This document shows, in pieces, positions 23,333-31,775 of a stretch of 45,723 nucleotides of DNA (position 1 is its first letter; each line of letters starts with the position of its first letter). The stretch lies in NCBI GenBank assembly GCA_025996815.1, contig BNTT01000010.1, forward strand, positions 1 to 45,723. Direction: 5' to 3'. The position numbers were made by a program, and so were the translations under genes. The notes below the pieces were generated by a model. The model worked only from the letters and a program-made list of their open reading frames with translations, was not told the origin of the DNA and made no database searches. The stretch is from Bacteroidia bacterium. Its GTDB lineage: Bacteria > Bacteroidota > Bacteroidia > Bacteroidales > Azobacteroidaceae.

Positions 23333-24160
23333 ATGAAGTGTATGAAACAAAAAATTGTGAGTTTATGCCTGCTGTTGGCTCTGTGCGCATCGTGCGGAGA
23401 GTACAATAAAATTCTTAAAAGCACCGACGTAGAGGTCAAATACGGGGCTGCCAAGAAGTATTTTGATGCGGGCAAATATCCCAAGGCGATTACCCTGCTG
23501 GAGGACATCAACTACCTTTTGGCGGGCACCAGCCACGCCGAAGAGGGCACCTATATGTTGGCGCAGGCGTATTACAAGACCAAGGATTTTGTTTCGTCTA
23601 CGCATACCTTCCAACGCTATTACGGCATTTTCCCCAAAGGCGAATACGCCGAATTGGCACGCTATTATGCGGCATACGGGCTGTATGAGCAATCGCCGGA
23701 CGTGCGCCTCGACCAGACAGACACCCGCGCGGCGATAGCCCTGTTCGTCGAATTTTTGGAATATTATCCGCAAAGCGACAAAAAACCGGATGCCGAAAAG
23801 GCACTGAAGGAATTGCAGGACAAACTCGCTCTAAAAGAACTGCTTACGGCGCGGCTCTACTACAATCTGGGCGATTATGTGCCCGGCTATCCGTTCCCCG
23901 GCGGCAATTACTTGTCGTGCATCATCACCGCGCGCAATGCGATGAACAGTTATCCGTATTCCAAATACCGCGAAGATTTTATGTACTATACGTTCAAATC
24001 GCGGTATGAATTGGCGCTCAAAAGTATCGACGAGAAAAAAGATTTGCGCATCCGCGATGTCGCCGACGAATATTTTTCGTACAAAAACGACTATCCCACA
24101 GGCAAATACAGCAAAGAGATTCAGAAATTATATAACGAAATTGCAAAAGAAATAAAATAA
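23333..24160 (+). CDS. bamD: Outer membrane protein assembly factor BamD
   Basis: This lipoprotein of the BAM complex helps insert beta-barrel proteins, such as the porin at 30044-30991, into the outer membrane. The lipoprotein signal has lipobox LCASC. TPR-like repeats follow (YFDAGKYPKAITLLEDINYLL, EGTYMLAQAYYKTKDFVSSTHTF, ALFVEFLEYYPQSDKKPDAEK), ending in the conserved YFSYKNDYPTGKYSKEIQKLY. The 275-residue length is usual. Start chosen at ATG 23333; ATG 23342 is also possible. An upstream in-frame GTG would lie inside tRNA-Leu. The stop overlaps the rpoZ start as TAATG. Confidence 0.93.
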   Translation: MKCMKQKIVSLCLLLALCASCGEYNKILKSTDVEVKYGAAKKYFDAGKYPKAITLLEDINYLLAGTSHAEEGTYMLAQAYYKTKDFVSSTHTFQRYYGIFPKGEYAELARYYAAYGLYEQSPDVRLDQTDTRAAIALFVEFLEYYPQSDKKPDAEKALKELQDKLALKELLTARLYYNLGDYVPGYPFPGGNYLSCIITARNAMNSYPYSKYREDFMYYTFKSRYELALKSIDEKKDLRIRDVADEYFSYKNDYPTGKYSKEIQKLYNEIAKEIK

Positions 24161-24495
24161 TGGAATACAACAAATCAAGAGTTCCCGAAACGACCGTGAC
24201 CCGCGATATGCAACGTCTGGCAGAAGAAACGGGCAATGTGTATCAAACGGTGCGCATCATCGGCAAGCGTGCCAACGAAATCGCGTCGGACATCAAGCAC
24301 GATTTGAGCGACAAACTGCAAGAGTTTTCGTCCTACACCGACAGTTTGGACGAAGTGTTTGAAAATCACGAACAAATCGAAATTTCGCGTTTCTACGAAA
24401 AACTCCCAAAACCAGCCCTGGTGGCATCACAGGAGTTTATCGACGGCGAAATCTACTACCGCGACCCGCTGAAAGACAAAATCGAAGAGTTATGA
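24160..24495 (+). CDS. rpoZ: RNA polymerase omega subunit (Rpb6-like)
   Basis: The 111-residue protein matches the Bacteroidota omega family: TVTRDMQRLAEETGNVYQTV, IIGKRANEIASDIKHDL, FENHEQIEISRFYEKLPKP. It helps assemble and stabilise RNA polymerase. It overlaps bamD by one base (TAATG) and the DUF4293 gene by four (ATGA), so translation is coupled along the unit. Confidence 0.92.
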   Translation: MEYNKSRVPETTVTRDMQRLAEETGNVYQTVRIIGKRANEIASDIKHDLSDKLQEFSSYTDSLDEVFENHEQIEISRFYEKLPKPALVASQEFIDGEIYYRDPLKDKIEEL

Positions 24496-24869
24496 TTCAG
24501 CGCATTCAATCGGTTTGGCTGCTCGTGGTGTTTCTCATCGCAATCGGGATGGCTCACCTCTTTCAGCACGACAATATCGTGCTGTTTATCAACGCAGTAA
24601 CGGCGGCTTTGGCAGTGGTCGCTATGCTTCGCTATAAAGACCGGCAGCGGCAAATCAAATTTTGTTACGCCATCATGCTTTTGGAGGCGGCGGCGGCGGG
24701 TGTGCTGTTTCTAACAACCGCGAATAACTTGACGGACGAGTTTGTTAATGGCTATCGCTGGATTCTGCCGGCTTTGGCACCCATCGTCGGACTTATCTTT
24801 GCCCTCTTGGCGATGCTGGCAATCAAAAAAGATGAAAAATTAGTCCGCTCGCTGGACAGGCTGCGATGA
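24492..24869 (+). CDS. DUF4293-family membrane protein
   Basis: This 125-residue protein has four hydrophobic helices (about 8-22, 28-46, 58-76 and 92-112) and begins MIQRIQSVWLLVV, the family hallmark. Function unknown; it is regularly found next to rpoZ in Bacteroidota. It overlaps both neighbours by four bases. Confidence 0.85.
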   Translation: MIQRIQSVWLLVVFLIAIGMAHLFQHDNIVLFINAVTAALAVVAMLRYKDRQRQIKFCYAIMLLEAAAAGVLFLTTANNLTDEFVNGYRWILPALAPIVGLIFALLAMLAIKKDEKLVRSLDRLR

Positions 24870-25864
24870 ATGCGCGCGTGTTAAATACACGTTTGGGGAC
24901 GCTGACGCTTTTGATTCTCGGGCTTTTTCTCTGTAATCTTTTTTTTGGCTCGGTGCACATTCCGGCGGGTGCTGTGTGGGACATTCTCACGGGGCAGCCC
25001 GCGGAGCGGGCTGCGTGGGCGGGGATTGTTCTCCAATCGCGTCTGCCACAGGCACTTACAGCACTCTTTTCGGGCGCGGCATTGGCTGTCAGCGGGTTGA
25101 TGCTGCAAACACTTTTTCAAAATCCATTGGCGGGACCGAGCATTCTGGGCATCAGTAGCGGTGCCAATTTGGGCGTTGCTGTTGTGATGCTCTATTCGGG
25201 GAGCATCCTGAGCACTGTTTTTGCGGCTTTCACGGGGGCATTCATCGTGCTGGCGTTGATTTTGTATTGCTCGGTGCGCGTCAGAAGCAACGTGATGGTG
25301 CTGATTATCGGGATGATGGTGGGCTATTTGGCTTCTTCGGGCATTTCCATTCTCAATTCCATTGCGCCGCCGGAGAGCATCCGCTCGTATGTGCTGTGGG
25401 GCTTGGGGTCGTTTTCCAACGTGTCGTATCGGCAAATTGCGATGTATGCCGGGCTGCTGCTGGTGGGGCTGGTGCCGGCATTGCTGCTCATTAAACCGTT
25501 GAATACCTTGCTGTTAGGCGAAAATTATGCTTCCAATTTGGGGATAAATGTGCGTCGCACGCGGTTGTATATTCTCCTCGTTACGGGTTTTCTGACGGCG
25601 GTGGTTACGGCTTTTTGCGGACCCATCAGTTTCATCGGGTTGGCGGTGCCGCACGGTGCGCGGATGATTTTCAAGACGTCTAATCAGCGCATCCTTTTGC
25701 CAGCGACCCTCGCGCTGGGTGCTGTGGTGGCTCTTTTTTGCAATTTATTGACGAGTGTGCCGCTCACCAATGGGCTGTTGCCGCTCAATGCCGTCACGCC
25801 GCTGCTGGGTGCGCCGGTGATTTTGTATATCATATTGTCGGGCAGTGTGAATAAACAACCGTAG
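24866..25864 (+). CDS. FecCD-family ABC transporter permease (iron-siderophore/cobalamin type)
   Basis: The 332-residue inner-membrane permease has about ten helices. Conserved segments include LQSRLPQALTALFSGAALAVSGLMLQTLFQNPLAGPSILGISSGANLG, GLGSF, and GPISFIGLAVPH near the C-terminus. It would move ferric siderophore, heme or vitamin B12 with an ATPase and a binding protein, but neither partner is in the window, so the substrate is unknown. It overlaps the DUF4293 gene by four bases. It is convergent with uvrA, with only 24 nt between the stops. Confidence 0.9.
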   Translation: MNARVLNTRLGTLTLLILGLFLCNLFFGSVHIPAGAVWDILTGQPAERAAWAGIVLQSRLPQALTALFSGAALAVSGLMLQTLFQNPLAGPSILGISSGANLGVAVVMLYSGSILSTVFAAFTGAFIVLALILYCSVRVRSNVMVLIIGMMVGYLASSGISILNSIAPPESIRSYVLWGLGSFSNVSYRQIAMYAGLLLVGLVPALLLIKPLNTLLLGENYASNLGINVRRTRLYILLVTGFLTAVVTAFCGPISFIGLAVPHGARMIFKTSNQRILLPATLALGAVVALFCNLLTSVPLTNGLLPLNAVTPLLGAPVILYIILSGSVNKQP

Positions 25865-25888
25865 AGCGGTGCCTGTTTTCACCCAAGG

Positions 25889-28786
25889 TCAAGCCAAAAA
25901 CCGCGCTGTGTGCCCCACGCCGGATTTTGCCAACTGTTCGGGAGTGCCTTCAAAGAGTATTTGTCCCCCGCCCTTTCCGCCTTCGGGACCCATGTCGATG
26001 ACGTAGTCGGCGGCTTTGATAACGTCGAGGTTGTGTTCGATGATGACCATCGTGTTGCCCTTGTCCACCAAGCGATTGACCACGTCTAAGAGCACTTTTA
26101 TGTCCTCGAAATGCAGTCCGGTGGTGGGTTCGTCCAAGAGGTAGAGGGTGTTGCCGGTGTCTTTTTTGGACAGTTCGGTGGCGAGTTTCACGCGCTGGCT
26201 TTCGCCGCCGGAGAGGGTGGTAGACGATTGCCCAAGTTTGATATAGCCCAACCCCACGTCTTGTAACACCTTGACTTTCTGATAGATATGCGGGATATTC
26301 TCGAAAAATTCGGTGGCTTGATTGAATGTCATATCAAGTACGTCGGCGATGGATTTGCCGCGGTAGCGTACTTCGAGCGTTTCGCGGTTGTAGCGTTTGC
26401 CGTGGCATTCCTCGCAGGGCACCATCACGTCGGGCAGGAAGTTCATCTCAATGGACTTGTAGCCATTGCCGCTGCACGCCTCGCAGCGACCGCCCTTGAC
26501 GTTGAAAGAGAAGCGTCCGGGCTTGTAGCCGCGCACTTTCGATTCGGGAAGTTCCACAAAAAGCGTGCGAATATCCGAAAAAAGCCCCGTGTAAGTGGCA
26601 GGATTGGAGCGCGGCGTGCGCCCAATGGGCGACTGGTCAACGGTAACGACCTTATCAATATTGTCCTGCCCCTCCACCGACTCGTAAGGCAACGGGTCTT
26701 TAATAGACTTGTAAAATTTTTGGCTGAGCAGCGGCTGCAAAGTCTCGTTGATGAGCGTCGATTTGCCGCTTCCCGACACGCCGGTTACGCACACAAACAT
26801 CCCAAGCGGCAGCCGGAGCGTCACATTTTTCAGATTATTGCCGGTCGCACCCTTAATCACGATTTTTTTGCCGGTGCCTTTACGGCGTTTCGCGGGCACG
26901 GGAATGGATTGTGCGCCCGTGATGTAATCCGCCGTCAGCGTTTTGGCGTTCAACATCTCGGCAGGCGTGCCTGCAAAGACGATTTCGCCGCCCAAGCGAC
27001 CGGCGCGCGGACCCAAATCCACCACATAATCGGCTTCGAGCATCATATCCCTGTCGTGCTCCACCACAATCACCGAATTGCCCGTGTCGCGCAACTGTTT
27101 GAGGGACGTAATCAACCGCTCATTGTCGCGCTGGTGCAAGCCAATGCTCGGCTCATCAAGGATATAGAGCACATTCACAAGTTGCGAGCCAATCTGCGTA
27201 GCCAAGCGGATGCGCTGACTTTCGCCGCCCGAAAGCGAGGTAGAACCCCTGCTGAGCGACAAATAATCCAGCCCCACATCCAGCAGAAAGCGGATGCGCG
27301 TGCGAATTTCCTTCAAAATTTCCGTCGCAATTTGTATTTGCTGCTTGCTAAGACGTTCTTCCAAGGGTAAAAGGTGGAGGGTAGAGGGTGAAGGGTGTTC
27401 ACCTTCCACCTTTAACCCTTCACCTTTTACCTTACACCCTTCACCCTTAACCTTTTCACCCCCCAGCCACTGCGCCAGTTCTGAAATATCCATTGCGGCG
27501 AGTTCAGCGATGTTTTTGCCGTCGATATAATAGTGCAACGCCTCCCTGTTGAGCCGCTGACCGTGGCATTCGGGGCATTCAGACGTGCTGATGTATTGGT
27601 CTGCCCATCTTTGCGCCATACCCGAATCCGCCTCGTGCTGCATACTGATATATTTATTAACTCCCTCAAAACTAAGCGCATAGCCTGCGTGGGCGAACGC
27701 ATCGTTTTTGATTTTCAGACGGTCTTCGGTGCCGTTCATTATTTCGTCCAATGCCTCTTCGGGCACGTTTCCCAGCGGCGTGTTGAGCGTAACTTCGTAT
27801 TTTTCGAGGATTGCCTCTACTTGCCAGAAAATCAGCGCGTTGCGATACTTTCCGAGCGGCGCGATGCCGCCCTGATGCACGCTCAATTTGGGGTCGGGCA
27901 CCACCTTTTCCATATCAATATTATTGACCGTGCCGATGCCTTTGCAGCGCGGACACGCCCCTTGCGGCGAGTTGAACGAGAAATTGTGCGGTGCCGGCTC
28001 GCTATACGAAATGCCCGTTGTAGGGCACATCAAGTGCTTGCTGAAATAGCGCACATCGCCCGATTCCTGCTCCAAAACCATCATCAAGCCCTCGCCGAGC
28101 TTCATCGCGACACCCAGACTTTCTTTGATGCGATTGGCGTAATCGGCAGACACCTCCAACTTGTCTACAACCACCTCCACGGCGTGATTTTTGTAACGGT
28201 CGAGCTTCATCATCGGGCGAATTTCCATCAGTTCGCCATCGACACGCACGTTCATAAAGCCCTTTTTGCGCAGTGCATCAAATAATTCCTTGTAATGTCC
28301 CTTGCGATTTTGCACCACCGGGGTCAGCATATAGATTTTTTGCCCGTCATATTTCTGCGTGATGAGTTCGAGAATCTGCTCCTCGGTGTAGCGCACCATT
28401 TTTTCGCCGCTCTGGTAGGAATGCGGCTCGCCGGCGCGGGCAAAAAGCAGCCGCAGGAAGTCGTAAATCTCCGTTGTAGTGCCCACCGTGGAGCGCGGAC
28501 TGCGGTTGGTGGTCTTCTGCTCAATCGAAATCACAGGGCTTAGACCCGTGATTTGGTCCACATCGGGGCGTTCCAAACCGCCCAAAAATGAGCGCGCGTA
28601 GGACGAAAACGTCTCAATATACCGCCGCTGCCCCTCCGCAAAAATCGTGTCGAATGCCAGCGACGACTTGCCGCTGCCACTCAACCCCGTGATTACAGTC
28701 AATTTATCGCGCGGAATCTTCACATCCACATTCTTCAAATTGTGAACGCGCGCCCCCTGTATGTCAACAAATGTTTCGTCAGCCAT
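25889..28786 (-). CDS. uvrA: Excinuclease ABC subunit A
   Basis: This DNA-damage recognition ATPase of nucleotide excision repair has two ABC modules: Walker [10 protein letters not shown] (about residues 34-42) and GVSGSGKST in the second half, two LSGGESQR signatures, and the zinc module CEACSGNGY ... CEECHGKRY. In the first zinc region the first pair is C-P-T-T, which I recall as common in this phylum. The length of 965 exceeds the usual 940 or so because of a roughly 32-residue in-frame insertion (about residues 443-474), rich in GEGxKVxGE and encoded by an AAGGGT-type repeat. Promoter at 28806-28813. Confidence 0.97.
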   Translation of the reverse strand: MADETFVDIQGARVHNLKNVDVKIPRDKLTVITGLSGSGKSSLAFDTIFAEGQRRYIETFSSYARSFLGGLERPDVDQITGLSPVISIEQKTTNRSPRSTVGTTTEIYDFLRLLFARAGEPHSYQSGEKMVRYTEEQILELITQKYDGQKIYMLTPVVQNRKGHYKELFDALRKKGFMNVRVDGELMEIRPMMKLDRYKNHAVEVVVDKLEVSADYANRIKESLGVAMKLGEGLMMVLEQESGDVRYFSKHLMCPTTGISYSEPAPHNFSFNSPQGACPRCKGIGTVNNIDMEKVVPDPKLSVHQGGIAPLGKYRNALIFWQVEAILEKYEVTLNTPLGNVPEEALDEIMNGTEDRLKIKNDAFAHAGYALSFEGVNKYISMQHEADSGMAQRWADQYISTSECPECHGQRLNREALHYYIDGKNIAELAAMDISELAQWLGGEKVKGEGCKVKGEGLKVEGEHPSPSTLHLLPLEERLSKQQIQIATEILKEIRTRIRFLLDVGLDYLSLSRGSTSLSGGESQRIRLATQIGSQLVNVLYILDEPSIGLHQRDNERLITSLKQLRDTGNSVIVVEHDRDMMLEADYVVDLGPRAGRLGGEIVFAGTPAEMLNAKTLTADYITGAQSIPVPAKRRKGTGKKIVIKGATGNNLKNVTLRLPLGMFVCVTGVSGSGKSTLINETLQPLLSQKFYKSIKDPLPYESVEGQDNIDKVVTVDQSPIGRTPRSNPATYTGLFSDIRTLFVELPESKVRGYKPGRFSFNVKGGRCEACSGNGYKSIEMNFLPDVMVPCEECHGKRYNRETLEVRYRGKSIADVLDMTFNQATEFFENIPHIYQKVKVLQDVGLGYIKLGQSSTTLSGGESQRVKLATELSKKDTGNTLYLLDEPTTGLHFEDIKVLLDVVNRLVDKGNTMVIIEHNLDVIKAADYVIDMGPEGGKGGGQILFEGTPEQLAKSGVGHTARFLA
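27364..27460. repeat. Low-complexity palindromic repeat inserted in uvrA
   Basis: Runs of CACCTT/CACCCTT/TTTACC on one side and AAGGTG/GAGGGT on the other form an imperfect palindrome of about 97 bp. It is translated in frame as a Gly/Glu/Lys-rich segment between conserved parts of UvrA. Confidence 0.8.
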
Positions 28787-28805
28787 TTTTTTTCGTATTG
28801 GGGTG

Positions 28806-28813
28806 CAAAGATA
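28806..28813 (-). promoter_or_regulatory. -7 box of uvrA
   Basis: CAAAGATA on the plus strand reads TATCTTTG; transcription would start near 28799, giving a leader of about 13 nt. Confidence 0.75.
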
Positions 28814-28831
28814 CGAATTTTTGGCGACATT

Positions 28832-29728
28832 TTATACCACCGCCGCCATCAATTTATGGCGAAGGTGCACCACTTTGTACTTCGGGTTGGCATCTAAAAT
28901 GATTTTTTCCAGCACTTCGGGGTCGTCCGGCAAATGATAGGTGCAGATTGCCAATTTGGGGGCAAACTTTTGTAAGACTTTCGTTGCTCCGCGCAACATA
29001 TCGCGCTCAGCACCTTCAATATCGGATTTGATGAAATCGACGCGCGTCAATTTATTTTCTTCAACAAATTTATCCAGCGTCGTAATTTTGACTTTCTCGG
29101 AACTAACCCCATTATCATCCTCATTATGAGCACGATTTGCCATACTGTTTCCTGCAACCAGTGTCATCTTTAATTCACACTCGCTGCTTCCCAAGCCCTT
29201 TTTTATCGGATGAATTTGCCCCTCTGTATTTAAATCGCGCGTTTTGCATAGCCACCGGTACGTTTCTTCTATCGGCTCAAAAGCGTAAGCAATTGCCCCT
29301 TTGGAGGCTGCGTAGGCACTAAAATCGCCAATCCACGCGCCGGCATCAATGACCACATCGCCTTTTTTGACCGTTACATCAAAAGTTCCATCCACATAAC
29401 CGTAGGGACCCTCACGCATGATTTTATCCAACGGCAGAACAACCTTTTTGTCGTAATTGTCTTGATGCAAACAACTGACAAGAAAGGTGTCTTCAAATAC
29501 CACCAGCAGCAAAAAGAAGTCTTCCGACAGATGGGAAATATCCGGAAGTTTGGCTCCGTTAAAATCAAAATAAGTCAGCGTGCCGTCGCGCTTCAACCAT
29601 TTCCATTTAAATTTCTTCTTGTGATATAATTCACGAACCGCACCTTTCCAAAAATAGGCAAATGCCTCTGAATATGTCGCCCCACTACGGCGCAGAGCAA
29701 GAGTATTTTCTACTAATTTTATTTTCAT
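28832..29728 (-). CDS. FkbM-family SAM-dependent methyltransferase
   Basis: The 298-residue protein has the FkbM methyltransferase core: motif I VVIDAGAWIGDFSAYAASKGA with YAFEPIEETY (about residues 125-158), and DFIKSDIEGAERDMLRGA (about 232-250), ending in the typical HKLMAAVV. The family O-methylates sugars and natural products. The N-terminal 120 residues are less typical. The gene is preceded by rod element copy 2 (29777-29983), whose end is 48 nt from the start codon. No polysaccharide gene is next to it, so the substrate is unknown. Confidence 0.85.
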   Translation of the reverse strand: MKIKLVENTLALRRSGATYSEAFAYFWKGAVRELYHKKKFKWKWLKRDGTLTYFDFNGAKLPDISHLSEDFFLLLVVFEDTFLVSCLHQDNYDKKVVLPLDKIMREGPYGYVDGTFDVTVKKGDVVIDAGAWIGDFSAYAASKGAIAYAFEPIEETYRWLCKTRDLNTEGQIHPIKKGLGSSECELKMTLVAGNSMANRAHNEDDNGVSSEKVKITTLDKFVEENKLTRVDFIKSDIEGAERDMLRGATKVLQKFAPKLAICTYHLPDDPEVLEKIILDANPKYKVVHLRHKLMAAVV

Positions 29729-29776
29729 GTTTGTATATTTTAAAAATGATTATTATTTTTTGCCCTTTTTACTCAC

Positions 29777-29983
29777 ATACACACATAAAAAAGCGCGGAC
29801 AAAATTTCATTGATTTGTTCTTGCGAGGTTCACTACTACCTTAAATTCCCAAATAAAATGAATAAAGCCCACGCCGGTCGGCGTGAGCGTCATCGCTTTA
29901 TTCAAGGGAATTTTTGAAATTGTAGTGAGTTCGCAAAAACCTGAATACAAAGCTAAACGCTTTTCCAATTAAAATGTGCGTAT
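29777..29983 (-). ncRNA. Rod-shaped structured leader element, copy 2
   Basis: In transcript sense, ATACGCACAT (29983-29974) pairs with ATGTGTGTAT (29786-29777), 10 bp; GGAAAAGCGT (29966-29957) with GCGCTTTTTT (29796-29787), 10 bp; GTTTTTGCGA (29940-29931) with TCGCAAGAAC (29826-29817), 10 bp; TCACTAC-type stem (29922-29928 with 29830-29836); AAATTCCC/GGGAATTT (29906-29913 with 29843-29850); TGAATAAAGC/GCTTTATTCA (29895-29904 with 29859-29868); apical CACGCC/GGCGTG with a four-base loop (29870-29885). The 207-nt rod shares about 30-40 nt at each end with copy 1, while the interior differs but pairs. Confidence 0.7.
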
Positions 29984-29994
29984 TATCGCTTTTT

Positions 29995-30012
29995 TTATTT
30001 TACCATAGGCAT
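29995..30012 (-). other. Micro-ORF in the FkbM leader
   Basis: ATGCCTATGGTAAAATAA (MPMVK-stop) lies between the -7-like box at 30045-30052 and the rod element. Confidence 0.25.
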
Positions 30013-30043
30013 TTTTTATTTATTATTATTTTTTATTAAGTTT

Positions 30044-30991
30044 TCAAAAATATAACTGCACGCAAGCGGCTACGGCATTGTTTGTTCCGTCCGTTTTTTG
30101 GTCGGCGGTGGTGATGAAATTGAGCTGCACGCGCGTCAGGTAGGCGAAATAGTAGTTGATGCCGGCGGTGATGTCGCGGATTTCGTTTTTCGGCTCGGCG
30201 GTGTTGCTGTTGTAAACGTCGTATTTGCCCAGAATTTCCCATTTTTCGGGCACCAATTTCCAGACAGCCAAGCCATAATAGCCTCTGCGGTGGGTGCCTC
30301 CGTCGTTGGCAGAGAGGTATTCCGAGCGACCGCTGAAATGCGTTCCAATATAGTCGATGCCGGCTGTCCAACGGTCGCGCGAGCCATCGGCTTTGCCGGT
30401 ATAGAGCGAGCCATTGAGCCGTAAACCCTTGATTGGCTGAACGTAAACGGTGCCGACAAAATCTTTGTGGTTGTTGTTTTCCTTCGCATTTTTGCCCGTG
30501 CCGTTGAACAGTCCCGCCGCATATTCCAACTGCTGGAAACCCTTGGCAGTGAAGGCTTTACCGGAAATTTGCAGTCCGATGTCCCGCCCGTGGGCAATCT
30601 CCTTGACCGACCGCGTGGCATAAATCGTCTCAATTTTCGTTACCACAATCGGCATTTCGATAGAAAACGGGATTTTATACTGCCCCACGCGCACGCCGAC
30701 CGTCGCGAGCGGGTTCCATTCGCCATACAAATCCAGCAAGCCGGCGGTGGTTTGCACAAAATCGTATTGCAGAAAATATTTGACCTGCTTTGCCTCGCCA
30801 AGCATGCCGGAAGCGGTCATACAGGCTCGCGCGAGGTCGAACGAACTATTGACCTCCTTGTTGCCCAGCCCCAGCGCAGGGGTTTCGTTTGCCCCATAGA
30901 TGACGTGTGCATAGCCCGACAGTTTCATTTGCGCCCCGGCGGCGGTTTCCATCCCTGCCAACAGCCCCAATATCAGCAATTGCTTTTTCAT
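30044..30991 (-). CDS. Phosphate-selective porin O/P-like outer membrane protein
   Basis: The 315-residue protein has a signal peptide (about 1-20, AAGAQ) and alternates beta strands with many aromatic and Gly residues (KYFLQYDFVQTTAGLLDLYGEW; VGVRVGQYKIPFSIEMPIV; NYYFAYLTRVQLNFIT), ending in Phe (CVQLYF) as expected for a BAM substrate. The KIPFS.E motif and overall length fit the OprO/OprP family. It is probably a general anion or phosphate channel; specificity cannot be read from sequence. The -7 box ends only eight bases before the start codon, so the mRNA would be nearly leaderless. Confidence 0.85.
   Translation of the reverse strand: MKKQLLILGLLAGMETAAGAQMKLSGYAHVIYGANETPALGLGNKEVNSSFDLARACMTASGMLGEAKQVKYFLQYDFVQTTAGLLDLYGEWNPLATVGVRVGQYKIPFSIEMPIVVTKIETIYATRSVKEIAHGRDIGLQISGKAFTAKGFQQLEYAAGLFNGTGKNAKENNNHKDFVGTVYVQPIKGLRLNGSLYTGKADGSRDRWTAGIDYIGTHFSGRSEYLSANDGGTHRRGYYGLAVWKLVPEKWEILGKYDVYNSNTAEPKNEIRDITAGINYYFAYLTRVQLNFITTADQKTDGTNNAVAACVQLYF
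30045..30052 (-). promoter_or_regulatory. Possible -7 box of the FkbM leader
   Basis: CAAAAATA on the plus strand reads TATTTTTG (TAnnTTTG), overlapping the porin stop codon. The transcription start would be near 30039, 56 nt before the rod. No clear -33 element is seen; read-through from the porin gene is an alternative. Confidence 0.4.
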
Positions 30992-30999
30992 ACGGAGCG

Positions 31000-31007
31000 C
31001 AAAGGTA
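31000..31007 (-). promoter_or_regulatory. -7 box of the porin gene, almost touching the start codon
   Basis: CAAAGGTA on the plus strand reads TACCTTTG; the ATG is at 30991-30989. Confidence 0.7.
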
Positions 31008-31069
31008 GTGATTTTTTTGTTTTTTTGAAATAATTTGTCATTTATAATCCATAATTCAAAAAAAAGTAT

Positions 31070-31077
31070 TACCTTTG
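31070..31077 (+). promoter_or_regulatory. -7 box of the CAU tRNA (and perhaps efp)
   Basis: TACCTTTG followed by TGCCCGC, 15 nt before the tRNA. No other -7 box is seen between the tRNA and efp, so efp may be co-transcribed. Confidence 0.7.
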
Positions 31078-31092
31078 TGCCCGCTAAGCGAT

Positions 31093-31166
31093 GGCGAGGT
31101 AGCTCAGTTGGTTAGAGCGCGCGATTCATAATCGCGAGGTCGGGGGATCATGCCCCCCTCTCGCTA
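31093..31166 (+). tRNA. tRNA with CAU anticodon (elongator Met, or Ile2)
   Basis: The acceptor stem GGCGAGG pairs fully with TCTCGCT using two G-U pairs. The anticodon stem CGCGA/TCGCG has loop TTCATAA (anticodon CAT). The T stem is GGGGG/CCCCC. It lacks the initiator features (C1-A72 mismatch, three G-C pairs next to the anticodon loop). The T loop reads ATCATGC instead of the usual TTCRANN, with T rather than A at position 58. CCA is not encoded. Confidence 0.85.
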
Positions 31167-31205
31167 CTTTTTTTCAAGTTTAATGGTTAATTAAAAAACA
31201 TATTT

Positions 31206-31769
31206 ATGGCAAGTACAGCGGATTTCAAAAATGGCATGTGTCTGGATTTAGAAGGACAATACTATTATATTGTGGAATTTTTGCACGTGAAGCCGGGCAA
31301 GGGTCCCGCATTTGTGCGCACGAAATTGAAGAACGTGACCAACGGTCGCGTCATCGACAAGACGTTTAACTCCGGCGTGAAGGTGGATGAAGTGCGCATC
31401 GAACGCCGCCCCTATCAGTATCTGTATCAAGACGATATGGGCTACAACTTTATGAATCAGGAAACATTTGAGCAGGTTTCCATCCCGAAAGACAACATCA
31501 CGGGCGTGGAATTTTTGAAAGAGGGCGACATCGCCGAGGTCGTGATTCACGCCGACTCCGAGCGCATCTTGTTTGCCGAACTCCCCGTGCACGTCATCCT
31601 GACCATCACCTACACCGAGCCGGGCATCAAGGGCGACACGGCAACGAACGCCACCAAGCCGGCGACGGTTGAGACGGGAGCCACCGTCCGCGTCCCGCTG
31701 TTCATCAACGAAGGCGAGAAAATCAAGGTGGATACGCGCAATGGGGCTTATGTGGAACGGGCTAAATAA
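31206..31769 (+). CDS. efp: Elongation factor P
   Basis: This translation factor relieves ribosome stalling at polyproline stretches. The 187-residue protein has all three beta-barrel domains. The loop tip is VKPGKGPAF with Lys32 at the position modified in many bacteria. Domain II has [20 protein letters not shown], and domain III ends [15 protein letters not shown]. The MBOAT gene starts six bases after the stop. Confidence 0.96.
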   Translation: MASTADFKNGMCLDLEGQYYYIVEFLHVKPGKGPAFVRTKLKNVTNGRVIDKTFNSGVKVDEVRIERRPYQYLYQDDMGYNFMNQETFEQVSIPKDNITGVEFLKEGDIAEVVIHADSERILFAELPVHVILTITYTEPGIKGDTATNATKPATVETGATVRVPLFINEGEKIKVDTRNGAYVERAK

Positions 31770-31775
31770 CGTGAA

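Noticed and set aside
26288..27370. 360-codon plus-strand ORF opposite uvrA
   Set aside because: It is antisense to conserved UvrA motifs, with composition typical of a shadow frame; no domain visible.
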